Below, piece after piece: positions 36,629 through 45,373 of a stretch of DNA of 64,000 nt (positions are counted from its first letter, which is position 1; each line of letters opens with the position of its first letter). The position numbers and the translations under genes were made by a program. The notes under the pieces are model-generated. The model did not search any database and was not told the origin of the DNA. It worked only from the letters and a program-made list of their open reading frames with translations. This stretch comes from Bacillota bacterium (GTDB lineage Bacteria > Bacillota > Clostridia > Acetivibrionales > DSM-1351), in assembly GCA_023415305.1 (NCBI GenBank), contig JAEZKZ010000002.1, positions 22,301 to 86,300 of the forward strand, given 5' to 3'.

Positions 36629-37141
36629 ATGTGTATTTCCAAAGATGCCAAGGTAGCAGTTATTATGGGAAGTGATTCCGACCTGTCAGTAATGAAGAGC
36701 TGTATTAAAATTCTCAAGGATTTTGACGTTCAATGTGAAGTAATGGTATGTTCAGCCCATAGAACACCTGACAAGGCATCAGCCTATGCAAAAAGTGCAG
36801 AGGCCAACGGAATAGATGTTATAATAGCGGCAGCTGGAAAAGCAGCACATCTTCCCGGTGTACTTGCAGCGTATACCCCAATACCCGTTATCGGAGTACC
36901 TATCAAATCTTCAACACTTGACGGACTGGATTCACTTCTTTCTATTGTTCAGATGCCGGCTGGAATCCCTGTGGCAACTGTAGCGGTTGACGGAGCAGAA
37001 AATGCCGCTCTATTGGCAGTGCAGATTTTGTCAGTAGCTTATCACGGTTTGAGAGATAAAATGCTTGACTATAAAAAATCCCTTGCAGAAAAAGTTGAAA
37101 AGAAAAATGCCGAACTTCAGAAGAAACTTGAAGAGCTTTAG
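36629..37141 (+). CDS. purE: N5-carboxyaminoimidazole ribonucleotide mutase PurE
   Basis: ATG 36629 lies 8 nt after GGAGG; the in-frame ATG 36614 overlaps that SD. The 170-residue protein carries the PurE signatures VIMGSDSDLSVMK, CSAHRTPDKA and AAAGKAAHLPGVLAAYTP, as in class I enzymes. It converts N5-CAIR to CAIR in purine synthesis, which normally needs a PurK partner not seen in this window. It is the first gene of the purE-F-M-N-H-D group and has a charged helical C-terminal tail. Confidence 0.95.
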   Translation: MCISKDAKVAVIMGSDSDLSVMKSCIKILKDFDVQCEVMVCSAHRTPDKASAYAKSAEANGIDVIIAAAGKAAHLPGVLAAYTPIPVIGVPIKSSTLDGLDSLLSIVQMPAGIPVATVAVDGAENAALLAVQILSVAYHGLRDKMLDYKKSLAEKVEKKNAELQKKLEEL

Positions 37142-37241
37142 TTCTGAGCAGATTTTCGTACTGGAAAGTCTAAAATAATCCGAAATAAAACATAAATCTA
37201 AATAAACCAAAAGAAACTAAAAGCAATAAAAAGGAGTTACC

Positions 37242-38705
37242 ATGTGTGAATTAGGGCAATGCTTACGGTGTGAAAACCTTGACTGCTTTGACGATAGAAT
37301 GGATAAGATGCATGAGGAATGCGGAGTGTTCGGGGTATATTCAACCGAAAATAGTGATGTTGATGTTGCAGGAATGACATATTACGGCCTGTACGCACTT
37401 CAGCACAGAGGACAGGAAAGTGCTGGTATTGCAGTGAGTGACAAGGAAACCATCGTATTTCACAAGGATATGGGATTGGTGCCAGAGATTTTCGATAAGG
37501 TTGTTTTAACTCATCTCCAGGGTACAATGGCAGTAGGTCATGTCAGATATTCTACAACAGGCGCCAGCCGCCGTGAAAATGCGCAGCCTATAGTTGTAAG
37601 ATCCAGAAATGGACAAATTGCCCTTGCCCATAACGGGAATATTGTCAATGCGTCCATACTAAGAGAGCAAATGGAAGAAGGCGGAACAATCTTTCAGACA
37701 ACAAACGATACCGAAGTTCTTGTCAATCTGGTTACTAAACACAGTATCACCTCCGAGACAATAGAAGAAGCAGTTGAAAAAATGATGAGGGACGTAAAAG
37801 GCTCTTATGGGCTTATACTGATGACAGCAAGCAAAATGCTCGGTGCAAGAGATCCCTTTGGTATAAGGCCTTTGTGTATAGGAAAAACTTCCACCTGCTA
37901 TGTTATAGCTTCGGAATCCTGCGCTCTTGATGCGGTAAATGCCGAGTTTATCAGAGATATTGAACCGGGTGAAATAGTTACCATAGAAAATAATGAAATC
38001 AAATCAATCAGAGCATTCAATAATAAGGATACAAAGCTGTGTATCTTTGAATTTGTATATTTTGCAAGACCTGACAGTGTTATTGATGGCGCAAGTGTTC
38101 AGCAGTCCAGATATGAGGCCGGGAAAAGGTTAGCTATTGAGCATCCTGTCGATGCCGATGTTGTTATTGGTGTTCCTGATTCGGGAATATCGGCCGCTAT
38201 CGGGTTTTCAAAACAGTCTGGAATTCCTTACGGTGAGGGTATCGTAAAGAACAGATATGTAGGTAGAACCTTTATCCAGCCTAGTCAGGGTATGAGAGAA
38301 GTTGCTGTGAGAATAAAGCACAACGCCATTAAAAAGACTATTGAGGGCAAAAGGGTTGTTATTATAGACGATTCAATAGTAAGAGGAACAACTACAAGAA
38401 GAATAGTTAAAATATTAAAAAAAGCGGGTGCAAAAGAGGTGCATATGAGAGTCAGCTCACCGCCTCTTAAGTTTCCCTGCTATTTTGGCATAGACATTTC
38501 CTCCAGAAAGGAACTTGTTGCAGACAAGCTTTCGGTAGAGGAAATAAGAGAAATGATATGCTCTGATTCGCTGGGTTATCTTAGTCTTGAAGGACTGTTG
38601 AAGACTCCTGTGGATTCCAGATGCGGCTTCTGTTCAGCTTGTCTTACGGGTGATTACCCCATAGAGGTTCCTGCAGAGGGTGATAAATTCAGCTGTGGTT
38701 CATAA
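37242..38705 (+). CDS. purF: Amidophosphoribosyltransferase PurF
   Basis: ATG 37242 follows AAAGGAG. The 487-residue enzyme has its N-terminal nucleophile cysteine at residue 27 (EECGVFGVY), so a 26-residue propeptide must be removed. That leader is long and holds four cysteines (MCELGQCLRCENLDC). Residues after the nucleophile form the glutaminase domain (RYSTTG, AHNGNIVN). The PRPP-binding loop is RVVIIDDSIVRGTTTRR. C-terminal cysteines (SRCGFCSACLTGDYP and the upstream KFPCYFG) match the [4Fe-4S] site of Bacillus-type PurF. It makes 5-phosphoribosylamine, the first committed step. Confidence 0.96.
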   Translation: MCELGQCLRCENLDCFDDRMDKMHEECGVFGVYSTENSDVDVAGMTYYGLYALQHRGQESAGIAVSDKETIVFHKDMGLVPEIFDKVVLTHLQGTMAVGHVRYSTTGASRRENAQPIVVRSRNGQIALAHNGNIVNASILREQMEEGGTIFQTTNDTEVLVNLVTKHSITSETIEEAVEKMMRDVKGSYGLILMTASKMLGARDPFGIRPLCIGKTSTCYVIASESCALDAVNAEFIRDIEPGEIVTIENNEIKSIRAFNNKDTKLCIFEFVYFARPDSVIDGASVQQSRYEAGKRLAIEHPVDADVVIGVPDSGISAAIGFSKQSGIPYGEGIVKNRYVGRTFIQPSQGMREVAVRIKHNAIKKTIEGKRVVIIDDSIVRGTTTRRIVKILKKAGAKEVHMRVSSPPLKFPCYFGIDISSRKELVADKLSVEEIREMICSDSLGYLSLEGLLKTPVDSRCGFCSACLTGDYPIEVPAEGDKFSCGS

Positions 38706-38945
38706 AGGAGTTATTTTTATTACTATTTATGGCCGCGCGACATATTCAAAGTATCTATAGTACTTGATTGAAACAATGAGTTTGAGTGAATACCAAAGTC
38801 TTTGCAATACCAAAGACTTAGTATAGCAAAGACTTGGAAAACGCGCATGGTCAATTAACCTCCTTTATTCGCGTTATAGCGGATATGGGAGCAGACAAAT
38901 TTCATTACTATTTGTGGCCGCTATTACGGCTCATGGAGGTCTAAT
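38706..38945 (+). repeat. Composite intergenic repeat between purF and purM, carrying the purM SD
   Basis: The 240-bp gap holds several pieces shared with other gaps. ATTACTATTTATGGCCGCGC at 38719-38738 is repeated in altered form at 38903-38921. A 21-nt block at 38852-38872, containing TTAACCTCC, is identical to one before thrS2. GGCCG-CTATTA-CGGCT is followed by ATGGAGGTCTAAT and ATG 38946. CATTACTATTTGTG also occurs before purD. CAAAGTCTTTG/CAAAGACTT copies lie in the middle. No ORF is present. Confidence 0.7.
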
Positions 38946-39968
38946 ATGACAACTTACAGAGATGCAGGTGTTGATGTAGAGGCAGGTTATGAAGCAGTTA
39001 AATTAATGAAAAACCATGTCAAAAGAACATTCAGACCCGAGGTTATGACAGAACTGGGGGGCTTCGGCGGGTTATTCACCCTTGACAAATCCAAATATGA
39101 AGAGCCTGTTTTGGTATCAGGTACTGATGGAGTAGGAACAAAGCTTAAAATGGCTTTTTTACTTAAAAAGCATGATACAGTGGGTATTGACTGTGTTGCA
39201 ATGTGCGTAAACGATATTGTGTGCAGCGGTGCTGAACCATTGTTTTTCCTTGATTATGTGGCAGTGGGAAAAAACTATCCCGAAAAGGTCGCAGAAATTG
39301 TCAAAGGGGTTGCAGAAGGCTGCGTGATGTCGGGCTGCTCCCTAATCGGTGGCGAAACGGCTGAAATGCCAGGCTTTTATCCTGTAGATGAATATGATCT
39401 GGCTGGATTTACTGTGGGGATAGTTGACAAGAAAAAAATCATTGACGGTAAAAAAATCAAGGCAGGAGACAAGCTCATAGGACTTCCTTCATCGGGAATC
39501 CACAGCAACGGCTATTCACTCGTTCGTAAACTTATCAATCCGACTGAGAAGAACCTGAAGGAATATGTTGAGAAATTGGGCTGTACACTGGGAGAAGAAC
39601 TTCTAAAGCCTACAAAAATATATGTTAAAACAGTACTTGACTTAATTTCAAGGTACGAAATAAAAGGAATATCACATATTACCGGTGGCGGCTTTATTGA
39701 AAATATTCCAAGGATGGTACCAGAAGGGTTAAGAGTCAATATAGAAAAGGGCACCTGGCCTGTACTTCCGATTTTTGAATTGCTCAGAGACTTAGGTAAT
39801 ATGAAGGACGGGGACATATTTAACACCTTCAACATGGGGATCGGTATGGTTATGGCTGTAGAAAGTGAAAAGGCAGATGAGATAGTAGCTTACCTGAAAT
39901 CTGTTGGTGAAGCTGCCTATATTATTGGAACTATCAGTGAAGGTGAAGCAGGGGTTGAAATAATATAA
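38946..39968 (+). CDS. purM: Phosphoribosylformylglycinamidine cyclo-ligase PurM
   Basis: The 340-residue protein has the SD GGAGG supplied by the composite repeat. Conserved segments are GFGGLFTLD, VSGTDGVGTKLKMAF, the aspartate-rich CVAMCVNDIVCSGAEPLFFLDY, GGETAEMPGFY and GLPSSGIHSNGYSLVR. It closes the imidazole ring to give AIR. It is the third gene of the pur group; purL (FGAM synthetase), the preceding step, is not in the window. Confidence 0.96.
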   Translation: MTTYRDAGVDVEAGYEAVKLMKNHVKRTFRPEVMTELGGFGGLFTLDKSKYEEPVLVSGTDGVGTKLKMAFLLKKHDTVGIDCVAMCVNDIVCSGAEPLFFLDYVAVGKNYPEKVAEIVKGVAEGCVMSGCSLIGGETAEMPGFYPVDEYDLAGFTVGIVDKKKIIDGKKIKAGDKLIGLPSSGIHSNGYSLVRKLINPTEKNLKEYVEKLGCTLGEELLKPTKIYVKTVLDLISRYEIKGISHITGGGFIENIPRMVPEGLRVNIEKGTWPVLPIFELLRDLGNMKDGDIFNTFNMGIGMVMAVESEKADEIVAYLKSVGEAAYIIGTISEGEAGVEII

Positions 39969-40031
39969 CGGGGCTTTTCTGAACCCCTAGTTATATTGTT
40001 TTATATGATTTTGTGTTACTTGGAGGCAAAT

Positions 40032-40655
40032 ATGCTTAGAATAGGCGTATTGGTGTCTGGAGGAGGTTCAAATCTTCAGGCCATAATTGACAAGATTGAG
40101 AACGGGTATATCAAGAACGTGCAAATTGTTACCGTTGTATCCAGCAAGCCTGGGGTATATGCTCTGGAAAGGGCAAGTAAGCATGGAATAAACGGAACTG
40201 TTATTTCAAGAAAATCCTTTGATAATATAGATGAATACGATCAGGCTCTGATTAATCATTTCAGAGAATATAACGTCGAACTTGTGGTTATGGCAGGTTT
40301 CCTTTCAATTCTGGGAGAGCGCTTTAACAAGTATTATACCGGCAGGGTAATCAATGTTCACCCGTCTTTGATTCCCGCTTTTTGCGGCAAAGGTTTTTAC
40401 GGAATTATCCCACATAGACATGTGTTGGAAACAGGGGTCAAGGTAACTGGAGCTACGGTACATTTTGTGGAACTGGAGGCCGATACAGGGCCTATTATAT
40501 TGCAAAAAGCAGTTTATGTAGAAGATAACGATACACCTGAGAGTCTGCAGAAAAGAGTTATGGAACAGGCTGAATGGGAGATACTACCTGAGGCAATAAA
40601 GCTGTTTGCCGAAAATAGGTTGGTTAAAGAAGGCAACAGGGTAAAAACTGTTTAA
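40032..40655 (+). CDS. purN: Phosphoribosylglycinamide formyltransferase PurN
   Basis: ATG 40032 follows TTGGAGGC; the frame upstream to 39996 is non-coding. The 207-residue protein shows IGVLVSGGGSNLQAI (ribonucleotide phosphate binding), the catalytic triad Asn and His of INVHPSLIPAF, and GATVHFVELEADTGPIILQ. It transfers the formyl group of 10-formyl-THF to GAR. The segment after HPSLIPAF (CGKGFYGIIPHRHVLETG) is slightly longer than in enterobacterial PurN, as I recall from clostridial forms. It lies 63 bp after purM and 69 bp before purH. Confidence 0.95.
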   Translation: MLRIGVLVSGGGSNLQAIIDKIENGYIKNVQIVTVVSSKPGVYALERASKHGINGTVISRKSFDNIDEYDQALINHFREYNVELVVMAGFLSILGERFNKYYTGRVINVHPSLIPAFCGKGFYGIIPHRHVLETGVKVTGATVHFVELEADTGPIILQKAVYVEDNDTPESLQKRVMEQAEWEILPEAIKLFAENRLVKEGNRVKTV

Positions 40656-40724
40656 ACCTCAATTATCAGTTGAGAAAATTAATAATTAAAATAACTATTA
40701 TTTTTGATTGGAGGCTTTAGGTAT

Positions 40725-42269
40725 ATGATTAAGCGTGCATTAATTAGTGTTTCGGACAAGACAGGAATAGTTGGTTTTGCATCTGCTCTGGCTGCTAAAG
40801 GTGTGGAGATAATTTCTACGGGAGGAACGGCCAAAACATTGTCCGACGCAGGCTTAAAGGTTATAAATATTTCAGAAATAACAGGTTTTCCTGAATGTCT
40901 GGATGGAAGAGTGAAGACGCTTCACCCGAAAGTTCACGCAGGACTTCTTGCCATAAGAAGTAATGAAGAGCACATGCAGCAAATTAAGGAACTGGGTGTT
41001 GAAACAATTGATATAGTTGTAATAAACCTATACCCGTTTAAACAAACAATATTAAAGGGAAATGTAGAGCTTGAAGAAGCTATTGAAAATATTGATATAG
41101 GCGGCCCTACAATGCTAAGGGCAGCTGCCAAGAATTATCAGGACGTAGCTGTTGTAGTAGACCCGACCGACTATGAGAAGGTTCTTTCAGAATTTAATGA
41201 ATCAGGTGACATCAGTGTAAAAACCAAGTTCCGACTTGCCTACAAGGTATTTGAACACACCAGCCATTATGACACACTGATAGCTAAATATCTCAGAGAT
41301 ACTCTGGGAGACATTGATTTCCCCGAAACACTTTCCCTTACCTATGAGAAGGTACAGGATATGCGTTACGGTGAAAACCCACATCAGAAAGCTGTATTCT
41401 ATAAGGAAGTAGGCGCAAACAGAGGACTGCTGCCAAGCGCTGTTCAGCTTCACGGTAAGGAATTGTCCTATAATAATATAAATGATACCAATGGCGCAAT
41501 AGAGCTGGTTAAGGAATTTGACGAGCCTACAGTAGTTGCCGTAAAGCATACCAATCCCTGTGGTGTTGGGAGTGCTTCGACTATCTATGAAGCTTATATG
41601 AGAGCATATGAATCTGACCCTGTATCAATATTCGGAGGAATCATTGCTGCAAACAGGGAAATTGATACTAAAACCGCTGAAGAAATAAACAAGATTTTTG
41701 TTGAAATAGTTGTAGCTCCATCCTTTTCGGACGAGGCTTTTGCAATTCTTTCCCAGAAAAAGAATATCAGATTGCTGAAGCTTGAGGGAATTGCAGAAAA
41801 AGTACCAGCCGATACACTTGATATGAAGAAGGTTTGCGGCGGTCTTTTAGTTCAAAAGTACAACAATCAGTTGTTTAACGAAGAAGAGCTCAAGGTTGTA
41901 ACAGAGGTTAAGCCAACAAAGGAACAGATGGAAGACCTTATATTCGCTATGAAGGTTGTTAAGCACACAAAGTCAAATGGTATAGCACTGGCTAAGGGTA
42001 AGATGACAATAGGTGTGGGTCCTGGACAAACAAACAGAATAGTTCCAACGAGAGTTGCAATAGAGTATGCAGGTGAGAGATCAAAGGGAGCAGTTATGGC
42101 CTCGGACGCTTTCTTCCCCTTTGAGGATTGTGTTGAGGCAGCTGCAGCGGCAGGTATCAAGGCAATAATTCAGCCAGGCGGCTCATTAAATGACCAGAAG
42201 TCTATCGATGCCTGCAATAAATACGGTATAGCAATGCTATTCACAGGTATGAGACATTTCAAGCACTAG
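40725..42269 (+). CDS. purH: Bifunctional AICAR transformylase/IMP cyclohydrolase PurH
   Basis: ATG 40725 lies after TTGGAGGC at about 10 nt; an in-frame TTG at 40704 overlaps that region and is rejected. The 514-residue protein starts with the MGS-like cyclohydrolase domain (ALISVSDKTG, STGGTAKTL, VKTLHPKVHAG). It continues with the AICAR transformylase domain (RYGENPHQKA, AVKHTNPCGVG, the C-terminal KSNGIALAKG and SDAFFPFEDCVE). It carries out the last two steps to IMP. Confidence 0.97.
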   Translation: MIKRALISVSDKTGIVGFASALAAKGVEIISTGGTAKTLSDAGLKVINISEITGFPECLDGRVKTLHPKVHAGLLAIRSNEEHMQQIKELGVETIDIVVINLYPFKQTILKGNVELEEAIENIDIGGPTMLRAAAKNYQDVAVVVDPTDYEKVLSEFNESGDISVKTKFRLAYKVFEHTSHYDTLIAKYLRDTLGDIDFPETLSLTYEKVQDMRYGENPHQKAVFYKEVGANRGLLPSAVQLHGKELSYNNINDTNGAIELVKEFDEPTVVAVKHTNPCGVGSASTIYEAYMRAYESDPVSIFGGIIAANREIDTKTAEEINKIFVEIVVAPSFSDEAFAILSQKKNIRLLKLEGIAEKVPADTLDMKKVCGGLLVQKYNNQLFNEEELKVVTEVKPTKEQMEDLIFAMKVVKHTKSNGIALAKGKMTIGVGPGQTNRIVPTRVAIEYAGERSKGAVMASDAFFPFEDCVEAAAAAGIKAIIQPGGSLNDQKSIDACNKYGIAMLFTGMRHFKH

Positions 42270-42283
42270 GAACCGTTGAGATT

Positions 42284-42610
42284 GTCGCAAAAAATTTAGT
42301 CTATTTATATCAACTTTAGCAGGATATATGTAAATTGTACTGTAACTAATTAATTTTGAACTGATAAATCTCATTTTGTGTGTATCAATCTTGATATTTC
42401 ACGTGAGTACAACTTAGATAAATGGGAAGCTTGGTTAAAGATATTTACTTGAATTTGTTGGTAAAGAATTACAAATGCAACAAATATCTTGTGAGCTACC
42501 ATTTAGGTAAGTTTGTACTGGAGTGCTATATAACATTACTTATTTATTATTATGTTACGAAATAAAATTAATCTTTAGAAGTTGATTTAATTTAATTATT
42601 TTTTGCGACA
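42284..42610. mobile_element. Possible MITE-like element with 13-bp terminal inverted repeats
   Basis: TGTCGCAAAAAAT at 42284-42296 is perfectly inverted as ATTTTTTGCGACA at 42598-42610. The 327 bp between and including them are very AT-rich with no ORF. I see no clear target-site duplication, so an old insertion or a long-range mRNA hairpin are both possible. It fills most of the gap between purH and purD. Confidence 0.5.
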
Positions 42611-42653
42611 CTTCCTTGTTATCTTTACTTTAAATGTCGTGATGGAGGTACAA

Positions 42654-42761
42654 GCGTTAAAATACATTCGGTTAGTCATCGTACTTTTTACGCAGTGAAA
42701 AGCCACTACGTGTCTTTTCATTACTATTTGTGTACGCGCAATGCGCGTAGATGGAGGTTAT
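42654..42761 (+). repeat. Three-hairpin repeat ending in the purD SD
   Basis: Hairpin 1 is GCGTTAAAA (42654-42662) with TTTTTACGC (42685-42693) and one mismatch. Hairpin 2 is TGAAAAGCCAC-TAC-GTGTCTTTTCA with one internal C-T mismatch. Hairpin 3 is TACGCGC-AAT-GCGCGTA (42733-42749), followed by GATGGAGGTTAT and ATG 42762. The layout and loop sequence (TCATCGTAC) match the element before nifN-B. Confidence 0.85.
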
Positions 42762-44021
42762 ATGAAGGTTTTAGTTGTTGGAGGCGGCGGAAGAGAACAT
42801 GCTATAATCTGGAAACTCTCCCAGAGCCCCAAGATAGATGAATTGTACTGCGCGCCTGGGAATGGAGGAATTTCAAAGCTTGCTACCTGTGTTGCCATTA
42901 AGGCTACAGATATCGAAGGAATAGTAAATTTCTCAAAGGTGAATAAAATAGATTTAGTTATGGTAGCACCAGATGACCCTCTGGTAGCCGGAATGGTTGA
43001 TGCACTTGAGGCTGCAGGTATCAGAGCCTTCGGTCCTGTTAAAGCGGCGGCAATCATTGAGGGCAGCAAAGCTTTTTCGAAGGATCTGATGAAGAAGTAC
43101 AACATTCCTACTGCCGCCTATGAAGTATTTGACAGCAGCGAAAAGGCTCTGAAGTATCTTGATACCTGCAGCGCACCCATTGTTGTCAAGGCAGACGGTT
43201 TAGCTCTGGGGAAAGGTGTTATAATTGCCAAAACACTGGATGAAGCAAAAGCTGCTGTGGACAGCATTATGAAAGACAGGGTATTTGGAGCGGCTGGAAA
43301 CAGGGTCGTCATTGAACAATTTATTGAAGGTCCCGAAGTATCCATATTGGCCTTTACAGACGGAAAAACCGTTGTGCCTATGGTTTCTTCACAGGATCAC
43401 AAGCGTGTATTTGACCACGATCAAGGGCCAAATACAGGTGGAATGGGGACCTTCTCGCCCAGCTTGATTTATGACAACAAGCTGGCAGAGCAATGCATGA
43501 AGGAAATTTACCTGCCTACTATAGAGGCTATGAATAAGGAAGACCGTAAATTTAAGGGGATTCTCTATTTTGGTTTGATGATTACTAAAGACGGGCCCAA
43601 GGTTATCGAATACAATGCTCGTTTTGGAGATCCCGAAACGCAGGTTGTACTTCCCAGATTAAAAACCGATTTACTTGATATATTTAACGCAATTATAGAT
43701 GAAAAACTGGCTGAAATAGAAATTGAGTGGAATGATAATGCCGCCGTATGTGTTATAGCTGCCTCCGGCGGTTATCCCGGCAAATATGCTACCGGCCTTG
43801 AGATAAGCGGACTGGAAGAGGCTGAAGCAGATAAGAACACAATCATATTCCATGCCGGAACTTCAGTGAAGGACGGTAAGCTTTGCACCGCAGGCGGAAG
43901 AGTTCTGGGAGTTACTGCAGTAGAAGAAAACATGGAAAAGGCAATAAGCAAAGCTTATGCAGGTATAGAAAAAATTAGCTTTGAAGGAATGCATTACAGA
44001 AAAGATATTGGAAGAAAGTAA
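42762..44021 (+). CDS. purD: Phosphoribosylamine-glycine ligase PurD
   Basis: ATG 42762 lies 4 nt after GGAGG of the repeat. The 419-residue ATP-grasp enzyme begins MKVLVVGGGGREHAIIWKL. It has APDDPLVAGMVDAL, VVKADGLALGKGV (nucleotide binding), GPEVSILAFTDG, the conserved DHKRVFDHDQGPNTGGMG and EYNARFGDPETQVVLPRL. It makes GAR from phosphoribosylamine and glycine. It ends the local pur series; purC, purL, purQ/S, purB and purK are absent here and must lie elsewhere. Confidence 0.96.
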   Translation: MKVLVVGGGGREHAIIWKLSQSPKIDELYCAPGNGGISKLATCVAIKATDIEGIVNFSKVNKIDLVMVAPDDPLVAGMVDALEAAGIRAFGPVKAAAIIEGSKAFSKDLMKKYNIPTAAYEVFDSSEKALKYLDTCSAPIVVKADGLALGKGVIIAKTLDEAKAAVDSIMKDRVFGAAGNRVVIEQFIEGPEVSILAFTDGKTVVPMVSSQDHKRVFDHDQGPNTGGMGTFSPSLIYDNKLAEQCMKEIYLPTIEAMNKEDRKFKGILYFGLMITKDGPKVIEYNARFGDPETQVVLPRLKTDLLDIFNAIIDEKLAEIEIEWNDNAAVCVIAASGGYPGKYATGLEISGLEEAEADKNTIIFHAGTSVKDGKLCTAGGRVLGVTAVEENMEKAISKAYAGIEKISFEGMHYRKDIGRK

Positions 44022-44087
44022 AGCTAATTGAGAAAATATAAACGTTGATAAAATAGATATTAAGTACATCCATTAGTATGTAAAACA

Positions 44088-44125
44088 GAGCATCAATACT
44101 TAAAGTTACGTAAGTGTTGATGCTC
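44088..44125 (+). terminator. Long hairpin after purD (terminator or mRNA end)
   Basis: A 14-bp stem, GAGCATCAATACTT (44088-44101) with AAGTGTTGATGCTC (44112-44125) and one T-G pair, closes a 10-nt loop. The T-run after it is weak (GCTGTTTCTGGGTTT). Confidence 0.55.
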
Positions 44126-44149
44126 AAGCTGTTTCTGGGTTTCGATTAC

Positions 44150-44314
44150 CTAATAAATTAACCCGGCATTTATAAGATATCTCAATATATGTATAGCCGA
44201 CCAGACTCTGTTATAAGTGCCAAAAAGGTGAGGGCACCCTCCATCGGCTTCCTGTTTGCTTTTAATCATTTCAACAACCGAGTCATATATACTACCTATA
44301 TCATCTTCAATCAA
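44150..44314 (-). pseudogene. C-terminal relic of a gene (terpene-cyclase-like alpha-barrel repeat?)
   Basis: On the minus strand 54 sense codons end at TAG (44150-44152) and are cut off upstream by a stop just before 44314, with no SD or ATG start. The peptide contains EMIKSKQEADGGCPHLF and GTYNRVWSAIHILRYLINAG. The Q-x2-DGG pattern followed by a W/helix segment recalls prenyltransferase/squalene-cyclase-type repeats. Protein-like composition in this one frame suggests the end of a once larger gene. The remainder of the 647-bp gap holds no other gene that I can support. Confidence 0.45.
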
Positions 44315-44433
44315 ATTTTAGCTTATATAGTTACAGTTTAAATATTATGATTATTTTACCACTGATAGCCAGTGTGTTCAATCTTCAATCAGGATTAGAT
44401 AGAGTAATTATTTACTCCTGTGTAATTATTTAA

Positions 44434-44462
44434 TTGACACATATATCATTATGATATATTAT
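44434..44462 (+). promoter_or_regulatory. padR promoter with embedded palindromic operator
   Basis: TTGACA (44434-44439), 17 nt and TATTAT (44457-44462) form a promoter. The 19-bp palindrome ATATATCATTATGATATAT (44441-44459) fills the spacer. The same palindrome core, differing only in the central base, precedes the glycosyltransferase gene, which points to PadR autorepression. Confidence 0.7.
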
Positions 44463-44668
44463 TTTATGTAATATTTTATAGTTTTCCTACTATTGCTTTA
44501 GCCATAGGCTTTTCAGAAATCATTTTAGAGAATGTTATACTTTATTAGGCATTTTCTAGGTAATAAAAAACTTTAAATTTGTGCGCTTGCCAGATTTTCC
44601 TTAATACATCAATACGAAGAAATATTCAGTAGAAGGAAATATTAATTTTAATATAAGAGGTGTTTTAA

Positions 44669-45238
44669 ATGCCAAAAGTAAATAAAACTAGGTATGCGAT
44701 TCTCGGAGTACTAAGTATTGAACCCGGTTCAGGGTATGATATTAAGAAAAATTGTGATAAGGGAATCTCATATTTTTGGAATGAAAATTTCGGACATATT
44801 TATCCAGTGCTTAAGAAGATGGAAAAGGATGGTGCCATAACAAAGAAGGTGGAACAAAATGAAGGGAGGCCTCCAAGGAATGTATACTTTATTACTGACA
44901 AAGGAAGGGAAGAACTTACTAACTGGTTGATAAGCCCTACAGCACATACACCTCAACGATTGGAATTACTGCTTAAGCTCACTTTTGCGAAGATTATCCC
45001 TTCGGAAAAAATAATTAGAGAGCTTGAGCGTGTAAAGGAGAGTCATTGCAGAAATCTGGAAAAGTATCATCTGATTGAACAGGAGTACACAAATTCAAAA
45101 ACAACCAGAGAAGATGACGGGTACCCATATTGGATTTCAACCATTCATTATGGTATATATGATGCTGAGTTCAGAATCAAATGGTGCGAAGAGACAATTG
45201 AACGTATAAGGTCTCACAACTTTAAAAAAGAAACTTGA
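44669..45238 (+). CDS. PadR-family transcriptional regulator
   Basis: The 189-residue protein has SD AAGAGGTG. The N-terminal PadR winged helix is clear: TRYAILGVLSIEPGSGYDIKKN, then FWNENFGHIYPVLKKMEKDG, and RNVYFITDKGREELTNWL as the wing. The C-terminal half is a coiled-coil-like dimer region (Vir-type, subfamily 2). PadR proteins repress drug- or phenolic-stress genes and release DNA on binding the ligand. It lies 135 bp before the MGT glycosyltransferase, and both share the operator palindrome, so that gene is its likely target. Confidence 0.88.
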   Translation: MPKVNKTRYAILGVLSIEPGSGYDIKKNCDKGISYFWNENFGHIYPVLKKMEKDGAITKKVEQNEGRPPRNVYFITDKGREELTNWLISPTAHTPQRLELLLKLTFAKIIPSEKIIRELERVKESHCRNLEKYHLIEQEYTNSKTTREDDGYPYWISTIHYGIYDAEFRIKWCEETIERIRSHNFKKET

Positions 45239-45305
45239 TGCGATAGACTGCAGTTACATACAACTGGAGAATAAACGTCAGTATAATAAAAAATTTTAGC
45301 AATTT

Positions 45306-45322
45306 TATATCATAATGATATA
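45306..45322 (+). promoter_or_regulatory. Second copy of the PadR-type operator
   Basis: TATATCATAATGATATA is a 17-bp palindrome. It matches the operator at 44441-44459 except for the central base. It lies about 50 nt before the glycosyltransferase start. Confidence 0.65.
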
Positions 45323-45373
45323 TTAAATAAAGATATATTTAATATTAACAAAAGGTATATATTAGGAGGTTAT

